From Bacillota bacterium (GTDB taxonomy: Bacteria; Bacillota; DTU030): DNA of 16,184 bases. Below the pieces are notes generated by a model that saw only the letters and a program-made list of their open reading frames with translations, was not told the origin of the DNA and ran no database searches. Below, one piece after another: positions 1 through 5,953 of the stretch. Position 1 is the stretch's first letter. Each line of letters starts with the position of its first letter. The translations under genes and the position numbers were made by a program. The stretch covers positions 1-16,184 of the forward strand of contig DUTA01000129.1 of NCBI GenBank assembly GCA_012842325.1, read 5' to 3'.

Positions 1-13
1 CATGGGGCGTCCC

Positions 14-433
14 CTAATTGTTCTCGGCCGGCGCCGCAGCCCAGCCCCCGGCCGACCGGCCGGCGGCCGGCTCTCCTTCCACCGTCAGGTCTGCCAGCGC
101 CTCCTCCCAGGGGATGGCAAATCTCCTAAACCTGCCCGGCCTGATAATCTCTTCCCTGCCCTGCCGGGGAGGATCCCAGGACCAGTCCGTTACCCCGCAC
201 CAGGCGAGGCCGATTCCCAGACCCAGGACCAGCAGGAGAAAGATAATGATCACTGAAGCCAGATTACCGCGGTTGAGAAGAAGGGACAGGCCCATCAGGA
301 TAAGAAAGAGGGGCCACAGATTTCTGAACAGGCACCACAGGGAAAAGGAGGGAAGAAAGCCCAGCCTCTGCAGGGCCAGGACCAGCCCCACAACCACCAG
401 AAAGAAGCCGAACCAAAGGCGCCCGCCCCTCAT
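14..433 (-). CDS. Small membrane protein with LiaF/DUF5668-type two-helix domain
   Basis: A 139-residue protein. Residues about 5-55 form two hydrophobic helices separated by a short aromatic loop (GFFLVVVGLVLALQRLG, then NLWPLFLILMGLSLLL). A third hydrophobic stretch follows at about 58-80, then a polar C-terminal tail with no recognisable domain. The two-helix unit matches the LiaF-TM/DUF5668 type seen in envelope-stress proteins and is clearly related to the C-terminal half of the upstream PspC protein. Its ATG overlaps the upstream stop codon as ATGA, so the two genes are translationally coupled. Eleven bases past its stop, an ATG at 3-1 preceded by AGGGGA could start a further gene that leaves the window. 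The low-complexity, Ala/Gly-rich C-terminus replaces the LiaF-like beta domain often found here, so a frameshift is possible. The role in membrane stress is inferred from the neighbour. Confidence 0.7.
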   Translation of the reverse strand: MRGGRLWFGFFLVVVGLVLALQRLGFLPSFSLWCLFRNLWPLFLILMGLSLLLNRGNLASVIIIFLLLVLGLGIGLAWCGVTDWSWDPPRQGREEIIRPGRFRRFAIPWEEALADLTVEGEPAAGRSAGGWAAAPAENN

Positions 434-963
434 CTCTTACGCCCCCTCAAGCCACCGGCAACCAGGATGAGCCCAACCACTACCAACAGGGCCGGCCAGA
501 AGAGGGAACGGGCCAGTTGCCAGAACTGGTGCCAGTAGAAGCCGGGGAACAAGCGGTGCAATACATTGAGGCAGACACCGCCCAGCCGCTGCAGGAGAAA
601 GAAGATACCCAGGACAACAAGAAACAGGCCGATGACCCGGCGCCCTCCATCCGGGGCCGCCTCCTCCGGCTCCTTCCTTTCCCCTTCTTCCTCCTCCCCT
701 TCTTCCTTTTCCTCTCCTTCCCCGGCGGGCGCATCTCCGGGCTCAGGCTCCGGTTTCTTTGCCTTTCCCGGCTCCCCTTCCGGTTCTTCCGGAATGACAA
801 GCCAGCAGATGATGTAGCCCAGTATCCCCGGCCCTCCCATCAGGGCCAGGAGAACCCAGATAATGCGGACCAGGACCACATCGACATCCAGGTAAGCGGC
901 CAGGCCGCCGGCCACACCGCCCAAAACCCTCTCTGTGCGGGAACGGTACAAGCGCTTTTTCAC
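430..963 (-). CDS. PspC-domain membrane protein with acidic linker and second membrane domain
   Basis: A 177-residue protein from a GTG start; an in-frame ATG at 1008 would add 15 residues. I prefer the GTG because GGGAGAGG lies six bases upstream and because PspC domains normally begin with exactly this K-K-R-L-Y-R-S sequence. Residues 1-60 are a PspC domain (RTERVLGGVAGGLAAYLDVD, then a membrane helix and WLVIPEEP). About 50 residues of Glu/Pro/Lys-rich linker follow, then two more membrane helices of the LiaF-TM/DUF5668 type near the C-terminus. PspC-family proteins sense or buffer membrane stress in bacteria; here the acidic linker probably lies on one side of the membrane between two membrane modules. 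It forms a two-gene operon with the downstream small membrane protein. Confidence 0.85.
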   Translation of the reverse strand: MKKRLYRSRTERVLGGVAGGLAAYLDVDVVLVRIIWVLLALMGGPGILGYIICWLVIPEEPEGEPGKAKKPEPEPGDAPAGEGEEKEEGEEEEGERKEPEEAAPDGGRRVIGLFLVVLGIFFLLQRLGGVCLNVLHRLFPGFYWHQFWQLARSLFWPALLVVVGLILVAGGLRGRKR

Positions 964-1052
964 CAAATCCTCTCCCTTCCTGCTGCCAGTATCACTGTTC
1001 CGGGTCATCCCACCCCTACTCTATGCTGCTGCAGCACCAGCAGGCTACCCCT

Positions 1053-1082
1053 ATTCTACCCTTTTCGGCAAAGTATTGCCAG
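1053..1082 (-). promoter_or_regulatory. Putative sigma-A promoter for the PspC gene
   Basis: On the minus strand, CTGGCA (1082-1077) and TAGAAT (1058-1053) are separated by 18 bases. Each box matches four or five of six consensus positions. It is the best candidate between the bioY terminator and the PspC gene, and gives a leader of about 80 bases to the preferred GTG start. Confidence 0.4.
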
Positions 1083-1108
1083 CCCCTGCCGGGAAAATCC
1101 GGCCGCGC

Positions 1109-1137
1109 AAAAAAAAACCGGGTTAAACCCGGTTTAA
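1109..1137 (-). terminator. Rho-independent terminator of bioY
   Basis: Read on the minus strand, AACCGGG and CCCGGTT form a perfect stem around a five-base loop, followed by a run of nine T. The hairpin begins immediately at the bioY stop codon, so bioY ends its transcript here and the PspC pair is a separate unit. Confidence 0.92.
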
Positions 1138-1715
1138 TCGCCGCCCCCCGGCCCCCCTGCCGGCAGAACCCCCTTCACCCTCCTGGCCACCACGGCGGCC
1201 ACGGCCGCCTTCAGGAGATCGCCGGGGATAAAGGGCAGGGTGCCGACACCCAGGGCACTGAGGGGGTCCATGCCCGTAACCAGAACAAGCTGGGCCGTAC
1301 CCAGGGCGTAGACCATCAAAACCCCGCCGACCAGATTGGCCAGGACCAGGGGCCAAAGCCCCGCCCCACGGCCGGGATTACCGGCCAGTCGGCCAATGAC
1401 ATAGGCAGCCAGGGGAAAGGCGAGGAGAAAGCCTCCCGTGGGGCCGGCCAGCACCCCGATGCCGGCCCGGGCCCCGGCAAAGACCGGCAGGCCCGCCAGT
1501 CCGGTGAGGAGAAAAAGGAGCATGCTGAAGAAACCGGCTCGGGGCCCCAGGAGGGAACCGGCCAGCATGACGCCAAAGGTCTGGCCGGTAATGGGCACCG
1601 GACTGAAGGGCAGGGGAAGCTGGACATAGCCCAGGACGGCGGTCAGAGCAGCCAGGAGGCCCGCCCCCAGCATCTCCCGCAGGTTCAGCAAGGTTCTCCT
1701 CCCCCCGGCCGGCAT
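1134..1715 (-). CDS. bioY: BioY, biotin-specific S component of an ECF transporter
   Basis: A 193-residue, very hydrophobic protein with about six membrane segments. It carries the BioY signatures: the Pro-rich LPFSPVPITGQTFGVMLAG segment after helix 1, the LLGPRAG turn, and AGPTGGFLLAFPLAAYVIG in the middle. BioY binds biotin in the membrane and normally works with a shared EcfA-EcfA-EcfT energising module. The only ECF module in this window (5984-8387) sits with a different S component, so partners for BioY may be encoded elsewhere. The ATG has a good GGGAGG site eight bases upstream. The gene is monocistronic: its own terminator touches the stop codon, and a BirA-like operator overlaps its promoter at 1752-1804, which points to repression by biotin. 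Length and start are normal for the family. Confidence 0.95.
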   Translation of the reverse strand: MPAGGRRTLLNLREMLGAGLLAALTAVLGYVQLPLPFSPVPITGQTFGVMLAGSLLGPRAGFFSMLLFLLTGLAGLPVFAGARAGIGVLAGPTGGFLLAFPLAAYVIGRLAGNPGRGAGLWPLVLANLVGGVLMVYALGTAQLVLVTGMDPLSALGVGTLPFIPGDLLKAAVAAVVARRVKGVLPAGGPGGGD

Positions 1716-1751
1716 GTTCCTTCCTCCCTTCCTTTGCCTTCACTCATACCC

Positions 1752-1804
1752 AGTTTACCAGCCCGGGAGGAAATGGTCAACCTTTTTTAGCTAACGGGTT
1801 AACA
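1752..1804 (-). promoter_or_regulatory. bioY promoter overlapped by a BirA-type biotin operator
   Basis: On the minus strand a sigma-A promoter TTGACC (1780-1775), 17-base spacer, TAAACT (1757-1752) lies upstream of bioY. Overlapping its -35 box is an interrupted palindrome: TGTTAACC (1804-1797), 14 bases, GGTTGACC (1782-1775). This matches the BirA operator layout of Firmicutes (GTTAACC, 14-16 bases, GGTTAAC), with two mismatches in the promoter-side half. Biotinyl-AMP-loaded BirA bound here would block RNA polymerase. The spacing and the adjoining bioY gene make the call strong; binding itself is inferred. Confidence 0.75.
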
Positions 1805-1806
1805 TA

Positions 1807-2712
1807 TCAGGGGCTCCCCTGGAGCCGCTGCCAGAGGTGCTGGAGCCGGGAGCCCAGCTGGGGATCCCAGTTCCTTTCCACCCTTTCCGCCCCCCTGATG
1901 ATGGTGGCCGGGTGCTTGTGCAGGAACCTGGCCACCTCTGCCGCCGTCCAGGAACCCAGGCGCAGGGCCATATAGGAGATGAGGCTTCGGGACCAGACCA
2001 CCCGCCTGGAGCGGTCGCTGCCGCAGATCTTGCCCAGGGAGGTCCCGGTGGTCCGGGCAATTTCGGCCGCCAGGGTCAGAAGGCCGGGGCCCCTTCCCCT
2101 CTCCCCTTCCCCGGCTCCCTCACCTGCAGCCGCCGCCTCTTCCCAGCCGGCCAGTGGCGAAAGCCCCCTGCCTTCCAGACCGGCGGCCATGATGTCCCGG
2201 TACAGCTCCCGGCCGACGGCTGTATCCGGGGCCAGGGACAGTAAAACTACTTCCCGGTCGACCACCCCTTCCGGCCCGGGAGACAGGTATTCGCCGTGAC
2301 TGCTCCAGGGATAAGCTTCCACTGCCTCTGCCAGCCCCGAGCGCAGGGGATGATGGTGGAGCCAGCGCAATAGTTTCCAGAAATGTTCCGTGCGGGTGCA
2401 GGGGCCCGACGAATAGCGGCCCTGGAACAGGTGCCCACTGCGCCGGTGAGTTTTGTTGAAATACCGGGCATAGGCGCTGTGGAGGCTGTGCATGATCCGG
2501 GGCAATTCCACGGGTCCGGGTTCCAGCAGGAGGTGGACATGATCGGGCAGAAGAACATAGCCGTAGAGACGGAAGCGCAGCCGTTTTTTATAGCGCTTCA
2601 AGAGGGCAAGATACATCCGGCGGTCTGCATCGGAGTGAAAGATTGGCTCCTGGTTGTTGCCCACCTTCACCGTATGGTAGATGACGCCGAAACCCCCTCC
2701 ATCCCAACCCAT
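1807..2712 (-). CDS. Y1/REP-associated transposase-like protein with DnaA-domain-IV-like C-terminus
   Basis: A 301-residue protein from the ATG at 2712. That start has GGGAGGGAGG just upstream and lies downstream of a good promoter; the 16-codon-longer reading to 2760 would start upstream of the -10 box. Residues 8-145 are a Y1 transposase domain of the REP-associated (RAYT) type: LPDHVHLLLE carries the HUH pair His58/His60, followed by YARYFNKTHRRSGHLFQGRY and the closing PWSS motif. The family's catalytic Tyr lies in a RYIHLNP-like motif; here it reads RWLHHHP, so Trp117 replaces it. Residues about 211-282 resemble DnaA domain IV (two helices, then a helix-turn-helix ending HKHPATI where DnaA has GRDHSTV). 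Other clostridial Y1 proteins carry this fusion. The gene stands alone with no visible element ends, so it may be a domesticated DNA-binding protein rather than an active transposase. Confidence 0.85.
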   Translation of the reverse strand: MGWDGGGFGVIYHTVKVGNNQEPIFHSDADRRMYLALLKRYKKRLRFRLYGYVLLPDHVHLLLEPGPVELPRIMHSLHSAYARYFNKTHRRSGHLFQGRYSSGPCTRTEHFWKLLRWLHHHPLRSGLAEAVEAYPWSSHGEYLSPGPEGVVDREVVLLSLAPDTAVGRELYRDIMAAGLEGRGLSPLAGWEEAAAAGEGAGEGERGRGPGLLTLAAEIARTTGTSLGKICGSDRSRRVVWSRSLISYMALRLGSWTAAEVARFLHKHPATIIRGAERVERNWDPQLGSRLQHLWQRLQGSP

Positions 2713-2737
2713 TTTCCTCCCTCCCATACATTTACTT

Positions 2738-2767
2738 ACTATATTGTTATTATTTACCATTTGCCAA
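2738..2767 (-). promoter_or_regulatory. Promoter of the Y1 transposase-like gene
   Basis: On the minus strand TTGGCA (2767-2762) and TATAGT (2743-2738) are 18 bases apart, each five of six to consensus. Predicted transcription begins near 2731, about 20 bases before the preferred ATG at 2712, which rules against the longer 2760 start. Confidence 0.6.
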
Positions 2768-2833
2768 TTTCCTGCCGGACCCGCAAATACTCCCGGCTGT
2801 CCCGCCGCCGGAATCCTGAAGGAACCTTAACAA

Positions 2834-2863
2834 TTCGGTAACACTTTTTTCACCCTTCGGTAA
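2834..2863 (+). repeat. Pair of TTCGGTAA direct repeats upstream of the sigma-like gene
   Basis: TTCGGTAA occurs at 2834-2841 and again at 2856-2863, exactly 22 bases (about two helical turns) apart. The second copy ends 22 bases before a TATACT -10 box. The placement on one face of the helix, in and just upstream of the -35 region, is typical of an activator site. No binding protein can be named. Confidence 0.45.
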
Positions 2864-2882
2864 ACCTTTGGCCGGCAGGAAC

Positions 2883-2891
2883 TGGTATACT
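2883..2891 (+). promoter_or_regulatory. Extended -10 promoter for the sigma-like gene
   Basis: TGGTATACT is a good extended -10 element (TG, one base, then TATACT), with no recognisable -35 hexamer at the usual distance. The TTCGGTAA repeats occupy that area instead, as expected for an activator-dependent promoter. It would give a leader of about 60 bases. Confidence 0.4.
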
Positions 2892-2957
2892 AACGGCAGG
2901 ATAAGGAGATTGACACCGGGCGAAAAGGCATGTCCCCCAAGGGAGAAAGGAGATGGT

Positions 2958-3389
2958 ATGATGCAGATCAGCGACCTGCTGCAACAGCTATATACTGTCG
3001 CCTTCCGCTTGACGGGACAAGAAGAAGCAGCCGCCGCCCTGGTCCGGGCTGCCCTCCCCCTGCCAGGGGAGGCCCGGCAGTGGCCGCAAAACCCCCTGCC
3101 AGCCCAGTACATTATGAAAAGCGCCCGGGAGGTCTGCCGTCTCTTCCTGCGCCGGCCTGTGCCGGAAAAGGGGCCGGCAGCGGCTACCCTTCCCGGCCCC
3201 GCCTGCCGGAAGCAGGCCGTCCAGGCCGCCCTCCTCACCCTGGAACCACTGCCCAGGGTGGTGGTTGTGTGGCGGGACGTGGTCGGTTTCCCTGTCTCGG
3301 AGCTGGTTCCCCTGGTCCAGCAGCCAGTGGAAGACCTGTACCGGATCCTGGGCCAGGGACGACGGGAACTAAAAAAGCAGTTGATATAA
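2958..3389 (+). CDS. Short, diverged ECF sigma-factor-like protein
   Basis: A 143-residue protein, the only convincing plus-strand gene. The start is the first of two adjacent ATGs, preceded by AAAGGAG five bases upstream; an upstream in-frame ATG at 2868 lacks such a site and lies before the promoter. Residues 8-66 resemble sigma-70 region 2 (LYTVAFRLTGQEEAAAALVRAA, then a short linker and AQYIMKSAREVCRLFLRR). Residues 85-143 resemble region 4 (LLTLEPLPRVVVVWRDVVGF, then a helix-turn-helix and GRRELKKQL). It is 20-50 residues shorter than usual ECF sigma factors and lacks the acidic and aromatic residues usually seen in region 2. No anti-sigma gene is adjacent: the next gene is a convergent MarR regulator. 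It may be a minimal or degenerate sigma factor, or a regulator built from the same fold. Confidence 0.65.
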   Translation: MMQISDLLQQLYTVAFRLTGQEEAAAALVRAALPLPGEARQWPQNPLPAQYIMKSAREVCRLFLRRPVPEKGPAAATLPGPACRKQAVQAALLTLEPLPRVVVVWRDVVGFPVSELVPLVQQPVEDLYRILGQGRRELKKQLI

Positions 3390-3393
3390 ATTA

Positions 3394-3424
3394 GGGGCAC
3401 CCACCGGGGTGCCCATAATTTTCT
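3394..3424 (+). terminator. Intrinsic terminator of the sigma-like gene, probably bidirectional
   Basis: GGGCACCC (3395-3402) and GGGTGCCC (3407-3414) form a perfect eight-pair stem with loop ACCG, followed by ATAATTTTCT. It starts five bases after the stop codon. The opposite strand also has a T-rich flank (CTAATTTATAT), so it could also end the convergent MarR transcript. Confidence 0.85.
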
Positions 3425-3485
3425 GGTCGACAATCGGTTTTTCAACAATTGACAACTGACAGTAACAGGGAACAAAAAGCAGATA

Positions 3486-4040
3486 TCAAAACTTCAAGTC
3501 AATATCGAAATCGGTCAGGGTCAGGCTCACGGGGCAGGCGGCCATGTGCTCATCGCCACAGCGGCTGCAGATTTCCGGCAGCAGCTGGCCATCGGTCAGC
3601 CCCGCCTGGATGAAGGCCCGCAGGCCCTGCCGCAGGGCCGCCAGATCCTCAACCTTCATCCGGCCCACGATCCGGGAAAAGTACTCCCGCTGGCGGGCCA
3701 AAGCCCGGTCCAGGACCTCCCGGCCCAGGGGCGACAGCTGGATAAATACCTGGCGCCGGTCTTCCGGATTAACTTCCCGGATCACCAGCCCCTTCCGGAC
3801 CAGCCGTTCCACAAGGTTGGTCGCCGCCGCCCGGCTGATGGCCAGGCCTTCGGCAATATTGCTGGCATTGACATCCTCGTGGCGGTGGAGATAGTGAAGG
3901 CAGGACAGCTGGACGGCAGTCAGGTCATTGTCCTCTTCCAGGGCCTGCTCCAGGACTCCCCTCACCAGCAGCCGGCAAAAGAGCCTGCCCAGCAATTCCA
4001 GGTACTTTACGTCCCGACTTTGCAGTGTATCTTCAGGCAC
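3486..4040 (-). CDS. MarR-family transcriptional regulator with C-terminal Cys/His tail
   Basis: A 184-residue protein from a GTG with AGGTGA seven bases upstream. Residues 15-145 form a MarR winged-helix domain: dimer helix, LTAVQLSCLHYLHRHE, recognition region SNIAEGLAISRAAATNLVERLVRKGLV, and the wing signature NPEDRRQVFIQLSPLGREV. MarR proteins are dimeric repressors released by small ligands, oxidants or metals. The unusual part is residues 158-169, Cys-x2-Cys-x3-His-x3-Cys (C158, C161, H165, C169), a plausible zinc or redox site beyond the usual fold. The target is unknown: the gene stands alone, convergent with the sigma-like gene, with cheB upstream in the same direction but 81 bases away. 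An inverted repeat at 4063-4074 may be its own operator. Confidence 0.9.
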   Translation of the reverse strand: MPEDTLQSRDVKYLELLGRLFCRLLVRGVLEQALEEDNDLTAVQLSCLHYLHRHEDVNASNIAEGLAISRAAATNLVERLVRKGLVIREVNPEDRRQVFIQLSPLGREVLDRALARQREYFSRIVGRMKVEDLAALRQGLRAFIQAGLTDGQLLPEICSRCGDEHMAACPVSLTLTDFDIDLKF

Positions 4041-4062
4041 AGGAAATCACCTGCCAAATTAT

Positions 4063-4074
4063 CTTTACATAAAG
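4063..4074. promoter_or_regulatory. Inverted repeat, candidate MarR self-operator
   Basis: CTTTACATAAAG is an inverted repeat (CTTTA, two bases, TAAAG) 22 bases before the MarR start codon, inside the 81-base gap after cheB. MarR proteins commonly bind short A/T-rich inverted repeats in their own promoters. A weak TTGCCT/TAACCT promoter lies just upstream on the minus strand. Site use is inferred. Confidence 0.3.
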
Positions 4075-4121
4075 GTTAACATAGCTAAGCACACCAGGCA
4101 AATTGTTCCGGTAAATCCCCT

Positions 4122-5168
4122 TCAGCACCTGACCCCCGCCAGCTGGCAGAGCCGGACCGGGATCTGGTTCAGGGGGAGCACCTCATCCACCACCCCGGCC
4201 TCCACGGCCGCCCGGGGCATGCCGTAGATGAGGCAGGTTTCGGGAGCCTCGGCGATGACAAAGCCTCCCCGTTCCTTTACCGCCGCCAGGCCCACCGCAC
4301 CGTCGCTGCCCATCCCCGTCAATATGAGGGCCAGCACCTGCCGGCCATAGGCCTCGGCAGCGGAAGCGAAGAGGATGTCGGCCGAGGGCTTGTAGATATC
4401 CCTGGGCCCCGCCTCTTGCACGGAGACCCTGCCTTCCTGGAAGGAGCGCTGGACCCGGAGCTGGGAGCCGGCCGGGGCGATGAGGACCAAACCGGGTTCA
4501 ATGAGGTCTCCCTCCCGGGCTTCCCTTACCCGCAGGCGGCAGATGCTGTCGAGGCGTTCCGCCAGGTAGCGGGTAAAGCCCGGGGGCATATGCTGGGCGA
4601 TGACGATGCCCAGGGGAAAGGGATCGGGCAGCTGAGTCAAAAGGTAGCTCAGGGCCGAAGGACCCCCCGATGACAAGCCGATGACCACAATTGCCGGGGA
4701 AAAGCCCGGGGGCCTGGCCGGCACCAAAGGGGACTCCAGGGCCGGGCGCTGGAGGCGTTTCAGGTCAACCCGGGCGGCAGCCTTCACCTTCTGGGCAAGC
4801 TCCCTGCCCAGGGCGCCGAGGGCATCCTGCTGGACTGTGTGGGGCTTGGCCACAAAGTCGATGGCGCCCAGCTCCAGGGCCCTGATGGTAATCTCTGCCC
4901 CCCGGGTGGTGAGGGCGCTCAGCATGACCACCGGCAGCGGGTGGGCAGCCATTATCCTTTCCAGGGTCGCCAGGCCGTCGAGGCGGGGCATTTCCACATC
5001 CAGGGTCACCACATCGGGCTTCAGCCAGGATATTTTCTCCAGGGCATCGAGGCCATCCCGGGCCCCGCCCACAACCTGGATCCCGGGGTCAGCCTTCAAG
5101 ATATCGGTTATTATCTGCCGCATCAGGGCGGAATCATCGACAACCAGTACCCGGATCGGTTGCTGCAT
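4122..5168 (-). CDS. cheB: CheB, chemotaxis protein-glutamate methylesterase/glutaminase
   Basis: A 348-residue, full-length CheB. Residues 5-125 are a receiver domain with the acidic pair at Asp11/Asp12 (VVDDSALMR), the phospho-acceptor Asp57 (VTLDVEMPRLDG) and Lys109 in the AKP motif. After a linker, residues 158-345 are the methylesterase domain, with Ser166 (GLSSGGP), His193 (AQHMPPGFT) and Asp289 (TGMGSDGA) as the expected catalytic triad. Phosphorylated CheB removes methyl groups from, and deamidates, chemoreceptor glutamyl sites, resetting the receptors. The ATG has GGGAG upstream. No cheR, cheA or receptor gene is in the window, so this is an orphan copy or lies far from the main chemotaxis operon. 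The window shows no sigma-28-type promoter before it. Confidence 0.96.
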   Translation of the reverse strand: MQQPIRVLVVDDSALMRQIITDILKADPGIQVVGGARDGLDALEKISWLKPDVVTLDVEMPRLDGLATLERIMAAHPLPVVMLSALTTRGAEITIRALELGAIDFVAKPHTVQQDALGALGRELAQKVKAAARVDLKRLQRPALESPLVPARPPGFSPAIVVIGLSSGGPSALSYLLTQLPDPFPLGIVIAQHMPPGFTRYLAERLDSICRLRVREAREGDLIEPGLVLIAPAGSQLRVQRSFQEGRVSVQEAGPRDIYKPSADILFASAAEAYGRQVLALILTGMGSDGAVGLAAVKERGGFVIAEAPETCLIYGMPRAAVEAGVVDEVLPLNQIPVRLCQLAGVRC

Positions 5169-5239
5169 CCTGCTCCCATCCTTCCCTTGTTGCCTCGCTG
5201 GGTTTTCCCTTCTGTTTTAAACAGTATCCAGCTATCTCT

Positions 5240-5270
5240 ATTATACACTCCCGGGCCCGCCTCCGGGCAA
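5240..5270 (-). promoter_or_regulatory. Possible cheB promoter
   Basis: A perfect TATAAT (5245-5240, minus strand) lies about 70 bases before cheB, with TTGCCC (5270-5265) 19 bases further upstream; this spacing is longer than ideal. The rest of the 5169-5433 gap holds no gene I would defend. An open frame at 5134-5373 on the minus strand covers this promoter and runs into cheB. Confidence 0.4.
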
Positions 5271-5433
5271 AAAAATAGCCCTCGCAATACCGGGGGAAGG
5301 CGAATTTCTCCCCGCCCGCAGGACCGGCGGCAATATTTCCTTCCCGGAAGGGCATCATCTTCCGGGCCAGCACTGCTTCCCCGGGCCGCAGGGGGAACAG
5401 TGGAGGTTGTGCAGGCAGGGGCTATCTCAAGAT

Positions 5434-5465
5434 TAGAAATAAGGAAGGCACCCCGCGGTGCCTTC
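5434..5465 (-). terminator. Terminator after the DUF134 gene
   Basis: On the minus strand GAAGGCACC and GGTGCCTTC form a perfect nine-pair stem around the loop GCGG, followed by CTTATTTCT. The stem starts within the stop codon of the DUF134 gene. The T-tract is imperfect but the hairpin is very stable. Confidence 0.8.
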
Positions 5466-5908
5466 TAGCCGTCCTTGTGTCCGTGCCGGTGCCGCCCCGG
5501 CCGCCCGGCGGCGATATCGGCGCTCGCGCAGCGGGGACAGTGCTGGGTTTCGGGGGAGCCGGCTTCAAGGGATACTTCCCAGCCGTAGCCGCAGGCCTGG
5601 CAGCGATAGTAGCGCTTTGCCAGCCGGTAGCAACCCCCGGCAATCCTGATGGCCTTTCCCTCCACCAGAGCCTCGGCCACCTTTTCCCTGGCACTGCCAA
5701 TTATCCGGTGAAAGGTGGGGCGGGAAATCTGCATCCTCTCGGCACAGGTCTCCTGGTCCAGGCCTTCCTGATCCTTGAGGCGGATGGCCTCCAGCTCCTC
5801 AACGGTGAGGACAATCTCGTCCAAATACCGCAGGGGAACGCCGGCCGGTTTAAAATAGGTAACCTCCGGCAGGAATTCAACCCGCCGCCATTTGGGTGGT
5901 CGAGGCAT
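5465..5908 (-). CDS. DUF134-family DNA-binding protein with zinc-ribbon-like C-terminus
   Basis: A 147-residue protein from the ATG at 5908, which has GGAGGGAG five bases upstream and gives the classic family start, MPRPPKWRRVEFLP. The longer open frame to 5983 would begin inside the promoter. Residues 1-90 match the DUF134 family: PEVTYFKPAGVPL, VLTVEELEAIRLKDQEGL, then a helix-turn-helix like sigma region 4 (CAERMQISRPTFHRIIGSAR) and ALVEGKAIRIAGG. Residues 100-130 carry two Cys pairs (C103-x2-C106 and C124-x2-C127), a zinc-ribbon-like extension, and the C-terminus is His-rich (HRHGH). DUF134 proteins are predicted regulators, often near iron-sulfur or FeMo-cofactor scaffold genes, but none are here. 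A consensus promoter and a palindrome lie just upstream. Confidence 0.88.
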   Translation of the reverse strand: MPRPPKWRRVEFLPEVTYFKPAGVPLRYLDEIVLTVEELEAIRLKDQEGLDQETCAERMQISRPTFHRIIGSAREKVAEALVEGKAIRIAGGCYRLAKRYYRCQACGYGWEVSLEAGSPETQHCPRCASADIAAGRPGRHRHGHKDG

Positions 5909-5928
5909 CGGGCTCCCTCCCCCAATCT

Positions 5929-5938
5929 TACTATAGTA
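5929..5938. promoter_or_regulatory. Palindrome in the DUF134 leader, candidate operator
   Basis: TACTATAGTA is a perfect ten-base palindrome between the promoter (-10 ends at 5954) and the ribosome binding site of the DUF134 gene. The position just downstream of the predicted transcription start suits a repressor site, possibly for autoregulation. This rests only on symmetry and position. Confidence 0.35.
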
Positions 5939-5953
5939 TGTAGGTCTCCTTTT

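Noticed and set aside
1023..1790. A 255-codon plus-strand frame
   Set aside because: It runs through the bioY terminator and antisense to bioY, and is a low-complexity Gly/Gln/Pro-rich composition artefact.
2750..3475. A 241-codon minus-strand frame opposite the sigma-like gene
   Set aside because: No domain or ribosome site. It crosses a strong terminator hairpin and the promoter region, while the plus-strand frame has a good start, sigma-like motifs and a terminator right after its stop.
5246..5270. GC hairpin next to a run of A as a plus-strand terminator
   Set aside because: The A-run follows the stem on the plus strand, giving no U-tract in either RNA in the right position, and no plus-strand gene precedes it.
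5134..5373. A 79-codon minus-strand frame upstream of cheB
   Set aside because: It contains the best cheB promoter, overlaps the cheB start by 35 bases, has no family resemblance and a weak ribosome site.
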